The notes: generated by a model not told the origin, from the letters alone. Shown: positions 1 to 8,683, numbered from the stretch's first letter. The stretch is DNA of 64,000 nt from JACDAN01 sp963802375 (GCA_963802375.1 CAWDIJ010000004.1:186001-250000); one strand, 5' to 3'. Translations and numbers: made by a program.

Positions 1-1120
1 CGAGCAGCGCGCCGAGCACGCCCTCCTCGGCCAGCGCCCGGACGTAGGTGCTGTGAGCGGACAGGTCGGAGACCGCCTCGAACTGGCCGGGGCCGATCCC
101 GAGCGGGTGGCTGGCGGCGATCTCGAGCCCGCTCGCCTGCGTTCCGAACCGCTGGACGTCGTAGTCCTGGAGGCCGGCCCGCTCGGTCAGGAAGCTCGCG
201 GACGACGTGGCGGCGACGACGCCGACGAGCGCGGCTCCCGCGACCAGAGCGACCACGAGCATGGTCATCGCGCGGCGCCCGCCGCCGCGCCGGAGCGCCA
301 GGACGGTCAGCAGGACGAGCATCCCGACAGCGAGGTTCAGCCAGGCGGCGCGCGAGAACGAGAAGACGACGCCCACCGTGAGGACCGAGAGCAACAGGAG
401 CTTCGTCGCGAGGCGGAAGCGCAGCAGGCGCGGCGCGACGGTCTCCTCCATCAGGATCAGGACGGCGGGGACGAGAAACGGCCCGAAGACGTTGGGATCC
501 TTGAACAGGCCCTGGGCCCGAGGCCCGTCCACGAACGCGGTGGAGCCGGGGAACCCCGCGACGAGCGCGAGGCAGGCGACGGCGGCCGAGAGAGCCGCGC
601 CGAGCAGGTACGCGAGCAAGATGAGGCGCGCTCGCCGGACCGAGCAGACGTAGGCGGCGAACCACAGGCCGAACACGCCGAGGTAGAGCGTGATCGCGAA
701 GTACGAGACGGCGCGGGCACCGTCGGGCGCGTCGGTCGCGGCGAGCAGGTTCAGCGCCATGAAGGCGCTGACGAGAATCGTCACGCTGAGCGGAACCCGC
801 TCGAGGAAGAGCCGCCCCGTGACGAACGCCAACGCGATGACGACGCCGAAGACGAGATCGGACGGCGCCGGCTCGATGCGGACGACGGCGAGCAGCAGCA
901 CGCCGAGCGCGACGGCGGCGTCGTAGCGGGCCATCGCCAGGGCGAGCGTCCCGAGCAGCCCGACACCGAAGGCGAGCACGACGGGCAGTGGCAAGGGCGA
1001 CCTGCCGAGCACCAGGCCAACCGCCAGGAAGAGCGCGAGGAGCGCGGCTCCGCCCAGCGCCCAGACGACGGCCCACGCGGGGTCGATTCGGCGGCGGAGA
1101 GTGGCGGCGTAGGCGGTCAT
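1..1120 (-). CDS. O-antigen ligase/polymerase family membrane protein, N-terminal part (runs off window)
   Basis: Read on the minus strand from an ATG at 1120, this is an uninterrupted frame of about 373 codons that leaves the window at base 1. The product is almost wholly hydrophobic with about ten membrane spans. Near residues 203-215 it has the motif GLFKDPNVFGPF, and later FSFSRAAWLNL, both typical of Wzy_C/O-antigen ligase proteins. Family members polymerise or transfer lipid-linked glycans on the outer face of the cytoplasmic membrane. It diverges from the glycosyltransferase at 1154 and fits the surrounding polysaccharide genes. The C-terminus lies outside the window, and the glycan substrate cannot be read from sequence. 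Confidence 0.85.
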   Translation of the reverse strand, partial: MTAYAATLRRRIDPAWAVVWALGGAALLALFLAVGLVLGRSPLPLPVVLAFGVGLLGTLALAMARYDAAVALGVLLLAVVRIEPAPSDLVFGVVIALAFVTGRLFLERVPLSVTILVSAFMALNLLAATDAPDGARAVSYFAITLYLGVFGLWFAAYVCSVRRARLILLAYLLGAALSAAVACLALVAGFPGSTAFVDGPRAQGLFKDPNVFGPFLVPAVLILMEETVAPRLLRFRLATKLLLLSVLTVGVVFSFSRAAWLNLAVGMLVLLTVLALRRGGGRRAMTMLVVALVAGAALVGVVAATSSASFLTERAGLQDYDVQRFGTQASGLEIAASHPLGIGPGQFEAVSDLSAHSTYVRALAEEGVLGALL

Positions 1121-1153
1121 CGGGTCTCCTCAGCCTCCCGCCCGCGCCTGCTG

Positions 1154-2263
1154 ATGCTCGTCACGCTCGCCGAGGTTGGCGGCGCACAGTCGTACGTCGC
1201 GTCGCTGCTGCCGGCGCTCGTCACCCGCTTCGATGTCACGGTGGCCGCACACGGCGACGGTCCTTTGCGCAGCGCGGCCGAGGAGGCGGGCGCGAACTTC
1301 GTTCCGCTGAAGAACGTGCGGCGCGAGGTCAGTCCGCTTCGCGACCTTGCAGGCCTCTTCGAGCTGATCCGTCTCCTGCGCCGCGAGCGGCCGGACATCC
1401 TCCACGCGAACAGCTCCAAGGCCGGCGTCCTCGGCCGGCTCGCGGCGGCGATCAGCGGCGTACCGATCCGGATCTTCACGGCGCACGGGTGGGCATTCGC
1501 GGCCCACTCGGGCCTTGCCGCTCGCGCCTACCGCGTTGCAGACAGGCTGATGCGACCGCTGACGACGGCGACGATCTGCGTCTCCGAGCGCGAGCTCGAG
1601 GCCGGGCTCGCAGCCGGCACCTGCACCAGCGACGCGACTGTCGTGATCCCGAACGCGGTCGATGTCGCAACGGCGCCTCGCTCTGTCTCCACCCGCCAGC
1701 CGCCGCTCCTCGTCGCCGTCGGCCGGCTGAAGGCGCCGAAGGACTTCCAGACGCTCGTCAGAGCGCTCGGTCGCCTGCCGAGCGGATCGTTCGAGGCGAT
1801 GATCGTCGGCGACGGGCCTGACCGCCCCCAGCTGGAGGAGACGATTCGAACCAGCGGCCTCTCCGATGCCGTGCGGCTCACGCTGGAGCGCAACGACGTG
1901 CCACGCCTGCTGGCGGCCGCCGACGTCTTCGTGCTGGCAAGCCGCTCCGAAGGCCACCCGGTCTCCGTTCTCGAAGCGATGGCTGCCGGGCTCCCAGTCG
2001 TCGCTTCGCGCGTCGGCGGTGTACCTGAGCAGGTCGTCGAGGGCGAGACCGGTCTCCTCGTCGACCCTGGCGACCCGGAGCTCCTTGCCGCGGCGCTCGA
2101 GCGCCTCACGGACGACCCGGCGCTTCGTCGGAGGCTCGGCATGGCCGGCCGGGCCCGGGCGGAGGAGCGCTTCGACCTCGAGCCGTTCAGGCGTGCGCAC
2201 CTGGAGCTCTACTCCCGCGAGCTCGCTATGCGCAGGCTGCCTGCTCCCGCTCCCATGCCGTAA
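1154..2263 (+). CDS. GT4-family glycosyltransferase
   Basis: The 369-aa protein has the two-Rossmann GT-B layout. Its N-terminus has the EVGGAQSYV loop near residue 8, and HANSSKAGVLGRLAA and FTAHGWAF follow in the acceptor domain. The C-terminal donor-binding half has AVGRLKAPKDF, VGDGPDR and the GT4 signature SRSEGHPVSVLEAMAAGLP. Such enzymes transfer a nucleotide-activated sugar to a growing glycan at the cytoplasmic membrane face. The frame is open far upstream, but that part is antisense to the ligase gene. ATG 1154 is the first plausible start; it trims the usual first beta strand slightly, so a CTG at 1148 is possible. The 3' end overlaps the convergent deacetylase by 55 bp. Confidence 0.88.
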   Translation: MLVTLAEVGGAQSYVASLLPALVTRFDVTVAAHGDGPLRSAAEEAGANFVPLKNVRREVSPLRDLAGLFELIRLLRRERPDILHANSSKAGVLGRLAAAISGVPIRIFTAHGWAFAAHSGLAARAYRVADRLMRPLTTATICVSERELEAGLAAGTCTSDATVVIPNAVDVATAPRSVSTRQPPLLVAVGRLKAPKDFQTLVRALGRLPSGSFEAMIVGDGPDRPQLEETIRTSGLSDAVRLTLERNDVPRLLAAADVFVLASRSEGHPVSVLEAMAAGLPVVASRVGGVPEQVVEGETGLLVDPGDPELLAAALERLTDDPALRRRLGMAGRARAEERFDLEPFRRAHLELYSRELAMRRLPAPAPMP

Positions 2264-3069
2264 CGACGACGGCGATACGCCCCACGGAGCGGGAGGGGCG
2301 TATCGTGGCCACCGCCGAGCTTCGCGCGGAAGTCCAGCAGGCCGTCGCGCCGGTCGATCTGCCGCCGACGGAGCGCGAGACGATCCGAGCCGCGCGAGTT
2401 GCATCCGGGCTCGCACGAGACCGCGACGTGGAACCCGGCTGCGGCGACGAGTCCACGTTCACGAGCCCCGAAGAGCCCGGAAGGGTAGGAAAATGCGACA
2501 ACTTCGCGCTCGAGGTGCTCCTCGAGCGAAATCTTGGAACCGACGATCTCTTCTCGAGCGGCCGCTTCGCGCAGCGAGAGCAGGTTCGGATGGGTGAGCG
2601 TGTGCGCCTCGAAGCGCAACGTCCCCTCCCTGTCGAGATCGACGATCTCGTCCCAGCCGAGAACAGGCGGCTGCGAGCGGTACCAGCCGAACCTCGCCCA
2701 CCCATCCACGACCGCGGGCGCGACGAAGACGGTCGCGCGGAAGCCCCGCTCGGCCAGCAGCGGCAGGGCCTGCTCGGCCACGTCCAAGAACCCGTCGTCG
2801 AAGCTGAGGCCCACGGTATGGCGGCACGAGACTCCCTGGTCGAGCATCTCGGCGGCTTGGACGACGTCGACCACCCGGTAGGACTCGGTTGCGAGGTGGT
2901 CCATCTGGCGCCGGAAGTCGCGCGGACTGACGGCGAGCTCATCACGGTCGTCGGAGACACGGTGGTAGAAGAGGATTCGGAGTCCGTCGCCGTCTTCCCG
3001 CCCGTGCTCGCGCGCCGCCCACGCGGCAGAGCGCGCCCTCGTTGCCAGCGCCTTCACGACGTACCTCAC
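2209..3069 (-). CDS. polysaccharide deacetylase family protein
   Basis: This 286-aa protein of the NodB/CE4 fold has ILFYHRVSDD near the N-terminus, the metal-binding motif LSFDDGF, and FEAHTLTHPNL, which matches the second His-containing motif (HxxxH). FSYPSG further on is the usual motif-3 region. Family members remove N- or O-acetyl groups from polysaccharides, using a metal held by the Asp and two His. The GTG start at 3069 overlaps the TGA of the upstream acetyltransferase-like gene (GTGA), so the two are probably translationally coupled. There is no obvious signal peptide, so the enzyme may act on lipid-linked precursors inside the cell. The 3' end runs 55 bp into the convergent glycosyltransferase gene. 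Confidence 0.88.
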   Translation of the reverse strand: MRYVVKALATRARSAAWAAREHGREDGDGLRILFYHRVSDDRDELAVSPRDFRRQMDHLATESYRVVDVVQAAEMLDQGVSCRHTVGLSFDDGFLDVAEQALPLLAERGFRATVFVAPAVVDGWARFGWYRSQPPVLGWDEIVDLDREGTLRFEAHTLTHPNLLSLREAAAREEIVGSKISLEEHLEREVVAFSYPSGLFGARERGLVAAAGFHVAVSCEPGCNSRGSDRLALRRRQIDRRDGLLDFRAKLGGGHDTPLPLRGAYRRRRYGMGAGAGSLRIASSRE

Positions 3070-4223
3070 GTCAGCCTCCCGAGCATTCGCCTGGCCGGCG
3101 CGAGGCCCTCGAAGTAAAAGCGGCGCAAGGCGGGCGACCGCTTCAGCTGCATCCGCAGTCGGATCCCGCCGACCCTGGCCGCAACCGCCGCCTTGCCCTT
3201 GAGCGTGGAGGCGAGCCCAATGCCCTGGCAGAGCGGCTCGAGGCGGTCGGCGAGCTCGACCTTGTACCGCTCTGCTCCGCCGAGGAACTCGACCCTGGTC
3301 GCACCCTCGGAGGCGGCGTTCTCGATCGCGTCCAGCGTGTTGATCACACCGGGCGAGAGGCGGGCGAAGCTCGGGTCGAACGCGATCCGGTAGACGTACA
3401 TCCGGCCGTCGAGGACGAGGTAGTAGTGGAACGCGACGGGCCGACCGTCGATCTTCAGCGTCACGATCCGCGGAACGCCCAGCGGAGCCAGCGCACGGAC
3501 CGCCGCGTGCTGGAAGCTTCGGCCCACGGGCGTCGCGAAGCCTGAGCCGTCGGGCCGCCCCTCCCAGCGCAGGTCGTGCAGCTTGAAGGCGTCGTCGAGG
3601 GCCCGATCGAGCTCGGGCTCGGTGCACGCGACGTCGACGTCCACGCGCCCGACCTCGGCGAGCTGCCGGCGCCGGCGCCGGTAGTGGTTCCGCTTCTTCG
3701 AGCTGAGCTTCGAGGCGTAGACCTCCTCCCAGCCGGGCGTGAGATCCAAGACGGGGGCCTCGGAGCGCTCGACCAGGCTCAGCCGGGAGGGGCCGAGGAT
3801 CGCGACGAGCCGGCTCGCGGTCGAGAGGCCCGAGAACTCTGCAAAGTCCTGGCCGGACGAGACCCCCCGGTCGAGGAGCGCCGACGCGACCTCGGGCGGC
3901 TCTCCGTCGGTGAGGAGCACATCGGCGAGCGACCCGTCCTCGCCTCCGACGAACGAGAGCACGCGCATCCCGTACCTCGGCCGCACGCACAGCGGGAGCG
4001 CCCCGACCAGTCGGCCATCGCGATACGCGACGTGAACGGCGAGCTCACCGCCCTCGCCGTAATGTTGCCACCACTCCCGAAGCCAGCCGTGGAGCAGGAA
4101 CGGGCTCGGGCGCGGCATCGACCTGACGAGCGTGTCCCACTCGTCCACGTCGAGCGCCGCGAAGGCGCTCTCGCTCGAGATCGTCTCGAGGGTGAGCCCG
4201 GCCGGAGTTGTCACGACTCCCAC
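3066..4223 (-). CDS. FemAB/CelD-like GNAT acetyltransferase, copy 1
   Basis: The 385-aa protein has WDTLVRSMPRPSPFLLHGWL near the N-terminus, then a YRDGRLVGALPL strand. A basic region (KLSSKKRNHYRRRRRQL) follows, and a C-terminal GNAT-like half contains GRPVAFHYYLVLDGRMYVY and a PGVINTLDAIE helix. This layout matches the GNAT_acetyltransf_6/FemAB-like proteins found in exopolysaccharide clusters, thought to acylate sugars or attach amino acids. The start is GTG at 4223, and the stop overlaps the deacetylase start. It is clearly paralogous to the plus-strand gene at 6168, sharing SMPRPSPFLLH/AMPRPSPFLLH and the same overall order. The exact donor and acceptor are unknown. Confidence 0.8.
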   Translation of the reverse strand: MGVVTTPAGLTLETISSESAFAALDVDEWDTLVRSMPRPSPFLLHGWLREWWQHYGEGGELAVHVAYRDGRLVGALPLCVRPRYGMRVLSFVGGEDGSLADVLLTDGEPPEVASALLDRGVSSGQDFAEFSGLSTASRLVAILGPSRLSLVERSEAPVLDLTPGWEEVYASKLSSKKRNHYRRRRRQLAEVGRVDVDVACTEPELDRALDDAFKLHDLRWEGRPDGSGFATPVGRSFQHAAVRALAPLGVPRIVTLKIDGRPVAFHYYLVLDGRMYVYRIAFDPSFARLSPGVINTLDAIENAASEGATRVEFLGGAERYKVELADRLEPLCQGIGLASTLKGKAAVAARVGGIRLRMQLKRSPALRRFYFEGLAPARRMLGRLT

Positions 4224-4240
4224 ATCAGAAAAGTTCCCCC

Positions 4241-4765
4241 TCAGGTACCCGGCGAGTCCACCGAGCGCAGAAACGCCTCGGCATCACCCGACCGCCGCAC
4301 GACGACCACCCGTCGCCCGGGTCGCTCGCGTGTGAGCTCTGCGAGCAGCTGCCGCCGGACCTTTGTCCGGTAGAGCCACTGGTTGCGGACGAACTTCCGC
4401 AGGGCCTGGTGAACCGCACCGGGCTCGGTTCCGGCGGGAGTGGCGCCGCTGCCCTCCCGATCGAGCCGGCGACGGCCGACCCGCCAGAAGCAGACGAACG
4501 GCGAGACGTCGAGGAAGACGACGGTATCCGCCTGCTCGACCCAGTCGGGGAGGATGTCGTCGTACTGCGCGTCCGCAATCCACTGGGGCTGGGCGAGCTC
4601 ACGGCGCTGCATCGCCTCCCACTCGTCGGATGGAGTCGCGACCCAGCCGGGCTTCCAAAAGAGCGTGTCGAGGTGGAGTACGCGGATCCCGAGGGTCCGC
4701 CCGAGCTTGCCGGCGAGACTCGACTTCCCCGCTCCAACAGGGCCGACGACGGCGATCCGCTGCAC
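4241..4765 (-). CDS. small P-loop kinase-like protein (adenylate kinase/FlaR topology-modulation type)
   Basis: A 174-aa protein starting at ATG 4765. It opens with IAVVGPVGAGKSSLAGKL, a Walker A P-loop at residues 8-16, followed by LHLDTLFWKPGW, the conserved strand of the FlaR/adenylate-kinase-like topology-modulation proteins. DTVVFLDVSPFVCFWRVGRR lies mid-protein, and an Arg-rich lid precedes VVVVRRSGDAEAFL at the end. Family members are predicted nucleotide or small-molecule kinases, and the substrate is not known. The gene lies 17 bp upstream of the acetyltransferase-like gene on the same strand, so it may head that short operon. It diverges from the sugar transferase at 4819. Confidence 0.75.
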   Translation of the reverse strand: MQRIAVVGPVGAGKSSLAGKLGRTLGIRVLHLDTLFWKPGWVATPSDEWEAMQRRELAQPQWIADAQYDDILPDWVEQADTVVFLDVSPFVCFWRVGRRRLDREGSGATPAGTEPGAVHQALRKFVRNQWLYRTKVRRQLLAELTRERPGRRVVVVRRSGDAEAFLRSVDSPGT

Positions 4766-4818
4766 GATCGAAGCCTAGGTGTGGCTCAGGCCTGCTCGCC
4801 CTGGGGAACTTTCTAGAC

Positions 4819-6171
4819 GTGGCCTCCAGCATCCCCGAGGGACTGCCGGCGACCGCCGAATGGACGGCGGCGGCGCCCGCGCGAGTCAGCACCAGATGGA
4901 TGACCGAAGCCGGACGGGCTGCGCTCGTATGGGCTCCCTGCTACGCGATCATGGGCCCGCGGTTCTCGGCCGGGGTCGGACTTCTGGCGGCGACGGTGCT
5001 CGCGTCGGTCTGGCTCTTCGCCCTTCGCAGTGCCTTCTCGGCGGTCCACCTCACGCTCGGCGTCCCGATTCGCTGCGCCGTCGGCACCGCCACGGGCTTC
5101 GTCGGGGCGTCGGCACTTGCGCTTTGGGTCCCGGGTCTCGGGATGTCAGGCTGGACGATCCTCGCCCTGGCCGTTGCCGTCTTCACGCTGACAACGATCT
5201 GGGAGTCGGTCGCCCAGCGGGTCGTCGCCAAGAGACGCGTCCTCGTCGTCGGCCCCTCGTCAGCCGCCGCCGAGATCGCCGGTGCTGTCGTACTCGAGGG
5301 ACATTCCCCGTTCGCCGTCGTCGGCGCCGTCGACGACGAGCCGGAGGACTCCGCGCGCGTCGGGTCGGTGGCCGAGCTGTCGAAGATCATCGACGAGTTG
5401 CGCCCCGACCTGATCGTCCTGACCGACGCCGAGAGCTCCGCGAAGGCGCTCGATCGGCTGCTCGCCGCGCCGTCGGACGGGATCAAGGTGATCGGGTTCG
5501 CGCACTTCTTCGACCACGCGTTCGGCCGCATCCCTCTCGACGGCCTGACCCCGACGTGGTTCATGAGCCTCCTCCACGTCTGGCGCCGCCCGTATACCCG
5601 CCTCGCGAAGCGGACGTTCGACATTGCCTGCGCGTCGTTTGTGCTGATCCTGAGCGCGCCGCTCTGGCCCGTGATCGCGCTGCTCGTCCGGCTGAGCCCC
5701 GGACCCGTCATCTACCGGCAGACGCGGGTCGGCGCCGGCGGCATGCCCTTCACCATGCTCAAGTTCCGGACCATGCGGGCCGACGCCGAGCCCGATTGCG
5801 CCTCGTACACCGCGGTCGGCGATGCCCGCGTCACGCGGATCGGCCGCGTTCTCCGGATGACCCACCTCGACGAGCTCCCGCAGCTCTGGAACGTGCTCAA
5901 GGGCCAGATGTCGGTGGTCGGGCCCCGGCCCGAGCGGCCGGAGTTCATCCCCATGCTCGAGGAGGCGATCCCGTTCTTCTCGCGGCGCCTGCTGATCAAG
6001 CCGGGCGTCACCGGGTGGGCGCAGCTCAGGTCCGACTACTCCTCGGATGCGGAGGGCGCGGCGAACAAGCTCTCCTACGACCTCTGGTACCTCCGCCATC
6101 GCAACCTCCTGGTCGACCTCGCGATCTGTGCCAAGACGTTCACGTCGGTGGTCTTCCGGCCCGGGCGGTGA
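4819..6171 (+). CDS. exopolysaccharide polyprenyl-glycosylphosphotransferase (sugar transferase)
   Basis: The 450-aa protein has four to five N-terminal membrane spans, then a Rossmann-like segment (RVLVVGPSSAAAEIAGAV). A C-terminal bacterial sugar transferase domain follows, with KRTFDIACASFVLILSAPL, GPVIYRQTRVG, FTMLKFRTMR, DELPQLWNVLKGQMSVVGPR and KPGVTGWAQ. Such enzymes load the first sugar-1-phosphate onto undecaprenyl phosphate and so start repeat-unit synthesis at the inner membrane. GTG 4819 is used because it retains the first membrane span and sits just downstream of a GGGGA stretch; ATG 4900 is an alternative. The TGA overlaps the GTG of the next gene (GTGA). Confidence 0.9.
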   Translation: MASSIPEGLPATAEWTAAAPARVSTRWMTEAGRAALVWAPCYAIMGPRFSAGVGLLAATVLASVWLFALRSAFSAVHLTLGVPIRCAVGTATGFVGASALALWVPGLGMSGWTILALAVAVFTLTTIWESVAQRVVAKRRVLVVGPSSAAAEIAGAVVLEGHSPFAVVGAVDDEPEDSARVGSVAELSKIIDELRPDLIVLTDAESSAKALDRLLAAPSDGIKVIGFAHFFDHAFGRIPLDGLTPTWFMSLLHVWRRPYTRLAKRTFDIACASFVLILSAPLWPVIALLVRLSPGPVIYRQTRVGAGGMPFTMLKFRTMRADAEPDCASYTAVGDARVTRIGRVLRMTHLDELPQLWNVLKGQMSVVGPRPERPEFIPMLEEAIPFFSRRLLIKPGVTGWAQLRSDYSSDAEGAANKLSYDLWYLRHRNLLVDLAICAKTFTSVVFRPGR

Positions 6172-7340
6172 GGGAGACGGAAGCCGCTACTCGGATCCCG
6201 GTCGAGGCGGCCCCTACGCGGGAGGCGGGCCTCCGGCTCGAGACGATCTCGTCCGAGGCCGGCCTCGAGCGCCTCGCCGGGCCCTGGGACGAGCTCGTAC
6301 GCGCAATGCCGCGCCCGAGCCCGTTCCTACTCCACTCCTGGCTGCTGGAGTGGTGGCGCCACTACGGTCAGGACGCCGAGCTCACCGTCCACGTCGCGTA
6401 CCGCGGAGACCGCCTGGTCGGAGCCCTTCCGCTCTGCACGCAGCGGCGGCTCGGCGTCCGCGTGAGCCAGTTCGTCGGCGGGACCTGGGCGATCCTTGCC
6501 GACGCCCTCGTCGTCCCTGGCGAGGACGCATCGGCCGTCGTTGACGAGCTCGCCGGCCGGTCCGGCGAGGGCGACCACGACTTCGTCGATCTTTTCGGCC
6601 TGCCGGGCTCCAGCAGGCTCGTCGCCGCCCTCCCCCAGAGCTCGCTCCGCCTCGTCGAACGACTCGATGCGCCCGTCTGTGACCTCGGTGAAAGCTGGGA
6701 GGCCGAGTACACCGCGAGGCTGTCCTCGAAGGCGCGCAGCGAGCGACGCAGGCGCCTCCGGCAGCTCGAGCGTCTCGGCACCGTGGAGTGCGAGGTCGCA
6801 CGCAGTCGGCAAGAGATGGCCAGGGCGATCGAGGAGGCGTTTGTCGTCCACGAGCTGCGCTGGCGGGGCCGCAGCGACCCGTCGGGGTTCATCACGGAAA
6901 CCGGGAAGCGCTTCCATCGCGCGGCGCTGCTTCGTCTCGCCGAAGAGGACGTGGCCCGCGCCCTCGTGATCCGGCTCGAGGGCCGCCCGGCCGCCTTCTC
7001 GCTCTACTTACTGCTCGCCGGTCGCACCTACGGGCTGACCATGGCCTTCGACCCCGCCTACGCGCGCTACGGCCTCGGCTCAGAAGCCAAGCTGCAGTCG
7101 CTCGAGGCCTCGTGGTCGGAAGGGATCAGACGGGTCGAGCTCCTCGGGATCGCCGCCGAGCACAAGCGGCAGTTCACCGACCGGCTCGAGCCGGTCTACG
7201 AGGGAATCGGCCTCGCGCGAACGCGGCGCGGACGAGCCGCCCAGGAGGCCCTCGTCGGCGGAATCCGCCTCCGCCGGGCGCTCAAGCGGTCGAAGACGGC
7301 GAAGAGGATCTATTCGCGCGTTCGCCCCCGGCGGGAATGA
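6168..7340 (+). CDS. FemAB/CelD-like GNAT acetyltransferase, copy 2
   Basis: A 390-aa paralogue of the minus-strand gene at 3066, with the same landmarks in order: LRLETISSEAGLERLAGPW, AMPRPSPFLLHSWLLEWWRH, YRGDRLVGALPLCTQRR, a basic stretch (KARSERRRRLRQL), RPAAFSLYLLLAGRTYGLTM and a C-terminal LRRALKRSKTAKRI tail. It is probably a glycan- or lipid-modifying acyl/aminoacyl transferase; the substrate is unknown. The GTG start at 6168 overlaps the sugar-transferase stop, so the two are likely co-translated. The two copies lie on opposite strands on either side of the sugar transferase and the small kinase, as expected from an old inverted duplication. Confidence 0.82.
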   Translation: MRETEAATRIPVEAAPTREAGLRLETISSEAGLERLAGPWDELVRAMPRPSPFLLHSWLLEWWRHYGQDAELTVHVAYRGDRLVGALPLCTQRRLGVRVSQFVGGTWAILADALVVPGEDASAVVDELAGRSGEGDHDFVDLFGLPGSSRLVAALPQSSLRLVERLDAPVCDLGESWEAEYTARLSSKARSERRRRLRQLERLGTVECEVARSRQEMARAIEEAFVVHELRWRGRSDPSGFITETGKRFHRAALLRLAEEDVARALVIRLEGRPAAFSLYLLLAGRTYGLTMAFDPAYARYGLGSEAKLQSLEASWSEGIRRVELLGIAAEHKRQFTDRLEPVYEGIGLARTRRGRAAQEALVGGIRLRRALKRSKTAKRIYSRVRPRRE

Positions 7341-7390
7341 GCACAGACGAAGGGCGGGCCCCAGCGACCCGCCCTTCCTCTCTGCTTCCC

Positions 7391-7840
7391 TCAGGCCGAG
7401 ACGGGCTTGGCCCAACGGCTGTGGCTGAACGCCACGCCCATCCCGATACCCAGCATCAGCGCCAGCGCGAAACCTGTCACCGCCAACAGGTTGACGTCGA
7501 TGCCGGTGCCGCCGTCACTCGTCGCCGACACGATCTCCGGACCCGTCGGCCGCGGATACGGCCGATCGTCCGGGCTATTCGAGACCGCGAATCCCAGCTC
7601 CGCCGAGGTCACGCCCTGACCCTGGCTCAGATATGGGATGACCTGCTGCTGCTCGCTCGTCGCCCGCGCGAACCCGCGGTCGTCCGGGGTTTGCGACCCG
7701 ATCACGTACACGGGCATTCCCTGCCTGTGGCGCTGGTCGCTCGGCAGCGGCTTCGCCTGCGCGGCGGTCGCCGTGAACATGGCGACCAGCCCTGCTGCAA
7801 CTGCGATCCGGAAGATCGTGACACGCTTCTTGCGCCTCAT
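7391..7840 (-). CDS. secreted/membrane-anchored small protein of unknown function
   Basis: A 149-aa protein with a basic start (MRRKKRVTIF) and a hydrophobic signal segment ending at an AQA-like cleavage site. A polar middle region rich in Gln, Ser and Pro follows, with a C-terminal membrane span (VTGFALALMLGIGMGVAF) before a short HSRWAKPVSA tail. ATG 7840 is chosen because a full AAGGAGG ribosome-binding site (7848-7854) lies 7 nt upstream; the longer frame has no such site. The layout suggests a surface-exposed protein anchored at its C-terminus. It diverges from the Crp/Fnr gene at 7951. The family is not recognised. Confidence 0.7.
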   Translation of the reverse strand: MRRKKRVTIFRIAVAAGLVAMFTATAAQAKPLPSDQRHRQGMPVYVIGSQTPDDRGFARATSEQQQVIPYLSQGQGVTSAELGFAVSNSPDDRPYPRPTGPEIVSATSDGGTGIDVNLLAVTGFALALMLGIGMGVAFSHSRWAKPVSA

Positions 7841-7847
7841 GGTTCCG

Positions 7848-7854
7848 CCTCCTT
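7848..7854 (-). promoter_or_regulatory. strong ribosome-binding site deciding the start at 7840
   Basis: On the minus strand this reads AAGGAGG, a perfect anti-Shine-Dalgarno match, 7 nt before ATG 7840. It argues against the longer upstream reading of the same frame. Confidence 0.8.
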
Positions 7855-7929
7855 CTGCTGTCCTCCCTGCCATGAGGTCACCGTAAGGGGGCAGCGCGGC
7901 CGTGTCGTTCACGCGCGCGACGCACGAAG

Positions 7930-7945
7930 TGTCAAACTCGTGACA
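7930..7945. promoter_or_regulatory. candidate Crp/Fnr-family operator (TGTCA-N6-TGACA)
   Basis: A perfect inverted repeat TGTCA-AACTCG-TGACA with the 5-6-5 spacing of Crp-family sites (consensus TGTGA-N6-TCACA). It ends 5 bp before the ATG of the Crp/Fnr-type gene at 7951, in the short divergent region shared with the gene at 7840. Autoregulation is inferred from position and symmetry only. Confidence 0.45.
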
Positions 7946-7950
7946 GTCCC

Positions 7951-8604
7951 ATGAGGTGGGAGTTGTTCGCCGGGGTCCCCGAGGAGGACGTGCAGCGCCT
8001 GCTCGCGATCGCCCGGAGGAGGAGCTTCGACCGAGGCGAGATCGTGTTCCACCGGGGCGACCCCGCCGACTGCCTTCACCTGATCGTCAGCGGCCGGTTC
8101 GCGGTCGGGATCACTACACCGGTCGGCTCGACCACGCTGCTGGGCGTGCGAGGGCCCGGCGACGCCTTCGGCGAGCTCGCCCTGGTGGCCCGTGAGGGTG
8201 GTCAGCGCTCGGCGACGGTCGCCGCGCTCGAGCAGGCCGAGACGCGCTCCGTCCTCGTCGGCGACTTCGATCGTCTCCGGCGGGAGCATCCGAGCGTCGA
8301 CGGCCTCCTTATCCGGCTGCTCGGCGAGCGCGTGCGCCGCCTTTCCGAGCAGTTGACGGAGGCGTACTACCTCCCCGCCGAGACCCGCGTCGTGCGGCGC
8401 GTCGCAGAACTCGGCGAGCTGTACGGCGGCGAGATCCCGCTCGCGCAGGAGCAGCTGGCCGAGCTCGCTGGAACGTCGAGGGCGACGGCGAACCGCGTCC
8501 TGCGCGACCTGGAGCGCCGAGGAGTCGTCGAGCTGCGGCGGGCGATGGTTGTCGTTCGGGAGCCGGAGCTGCTGCAGCGCCGCGGCCCCGCGGAAGTGAA
8601 CTGA
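7951..8604 (+). CDS. Crp/Fnr family transcriptional regulator
   Basis: The 217-aa protein starts directly with a cyclic-nucleotide-binding beta-roll: FDRGEIVFHRGDPADCLHLIVSGR at about residues 27-50 and GDAFGELALVAREGGQRSATVAA at about 70-92. A dimerisation helix follows, then a C-terminal winged helix with IPLAQEQLAELAGTSRATANRVLRDLERRGVV at about 165-196. It should bind a two-fold symmetric operator. The beta-roll lacks Cys clusters of the FNR iron-sulfur type, so the effector may be a nucleotide or none. A candidate operator lies just upstream (7930-7945). Two small CECxxxxC-type genes follow on the same strand and could be its targets. Confidence 0.9.
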   Translation: MRWELFAGVPEEDVQRLLAIARRRSFDRGEIVFHRGDPADCLHLIVSGRFAVGITTPVGSTTLLGVRGPGDAFGELALVAREGGQRSATVAALEQAETRSVLVGDFDRLRREHPSVDGLLIRLLGERVRRLSEQLTEAYYLPAETRVVRRVAELGELYGGEIPLAQEQLAELAGTSRATANRVLRDLERRGVVELRRAMVVVREPELLQRRGPAEVN

Positions 8605-8683
8605 GCCCGCTCCACGAAGGTTTCTCCCAGTTCCACGTGGGCATGACCCACCTGAGGGGGCATCGCAGCGAAGGGAGAAAGAC

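Noticed and set aside
53..1153. Long plus-strand open frame continuous with the glycosyltransferase at 1154
   Set aside because: It is the antisense of the O-antigen ligase gene and reads as low-complexity charged sequence; family similarity begins only after 1154.
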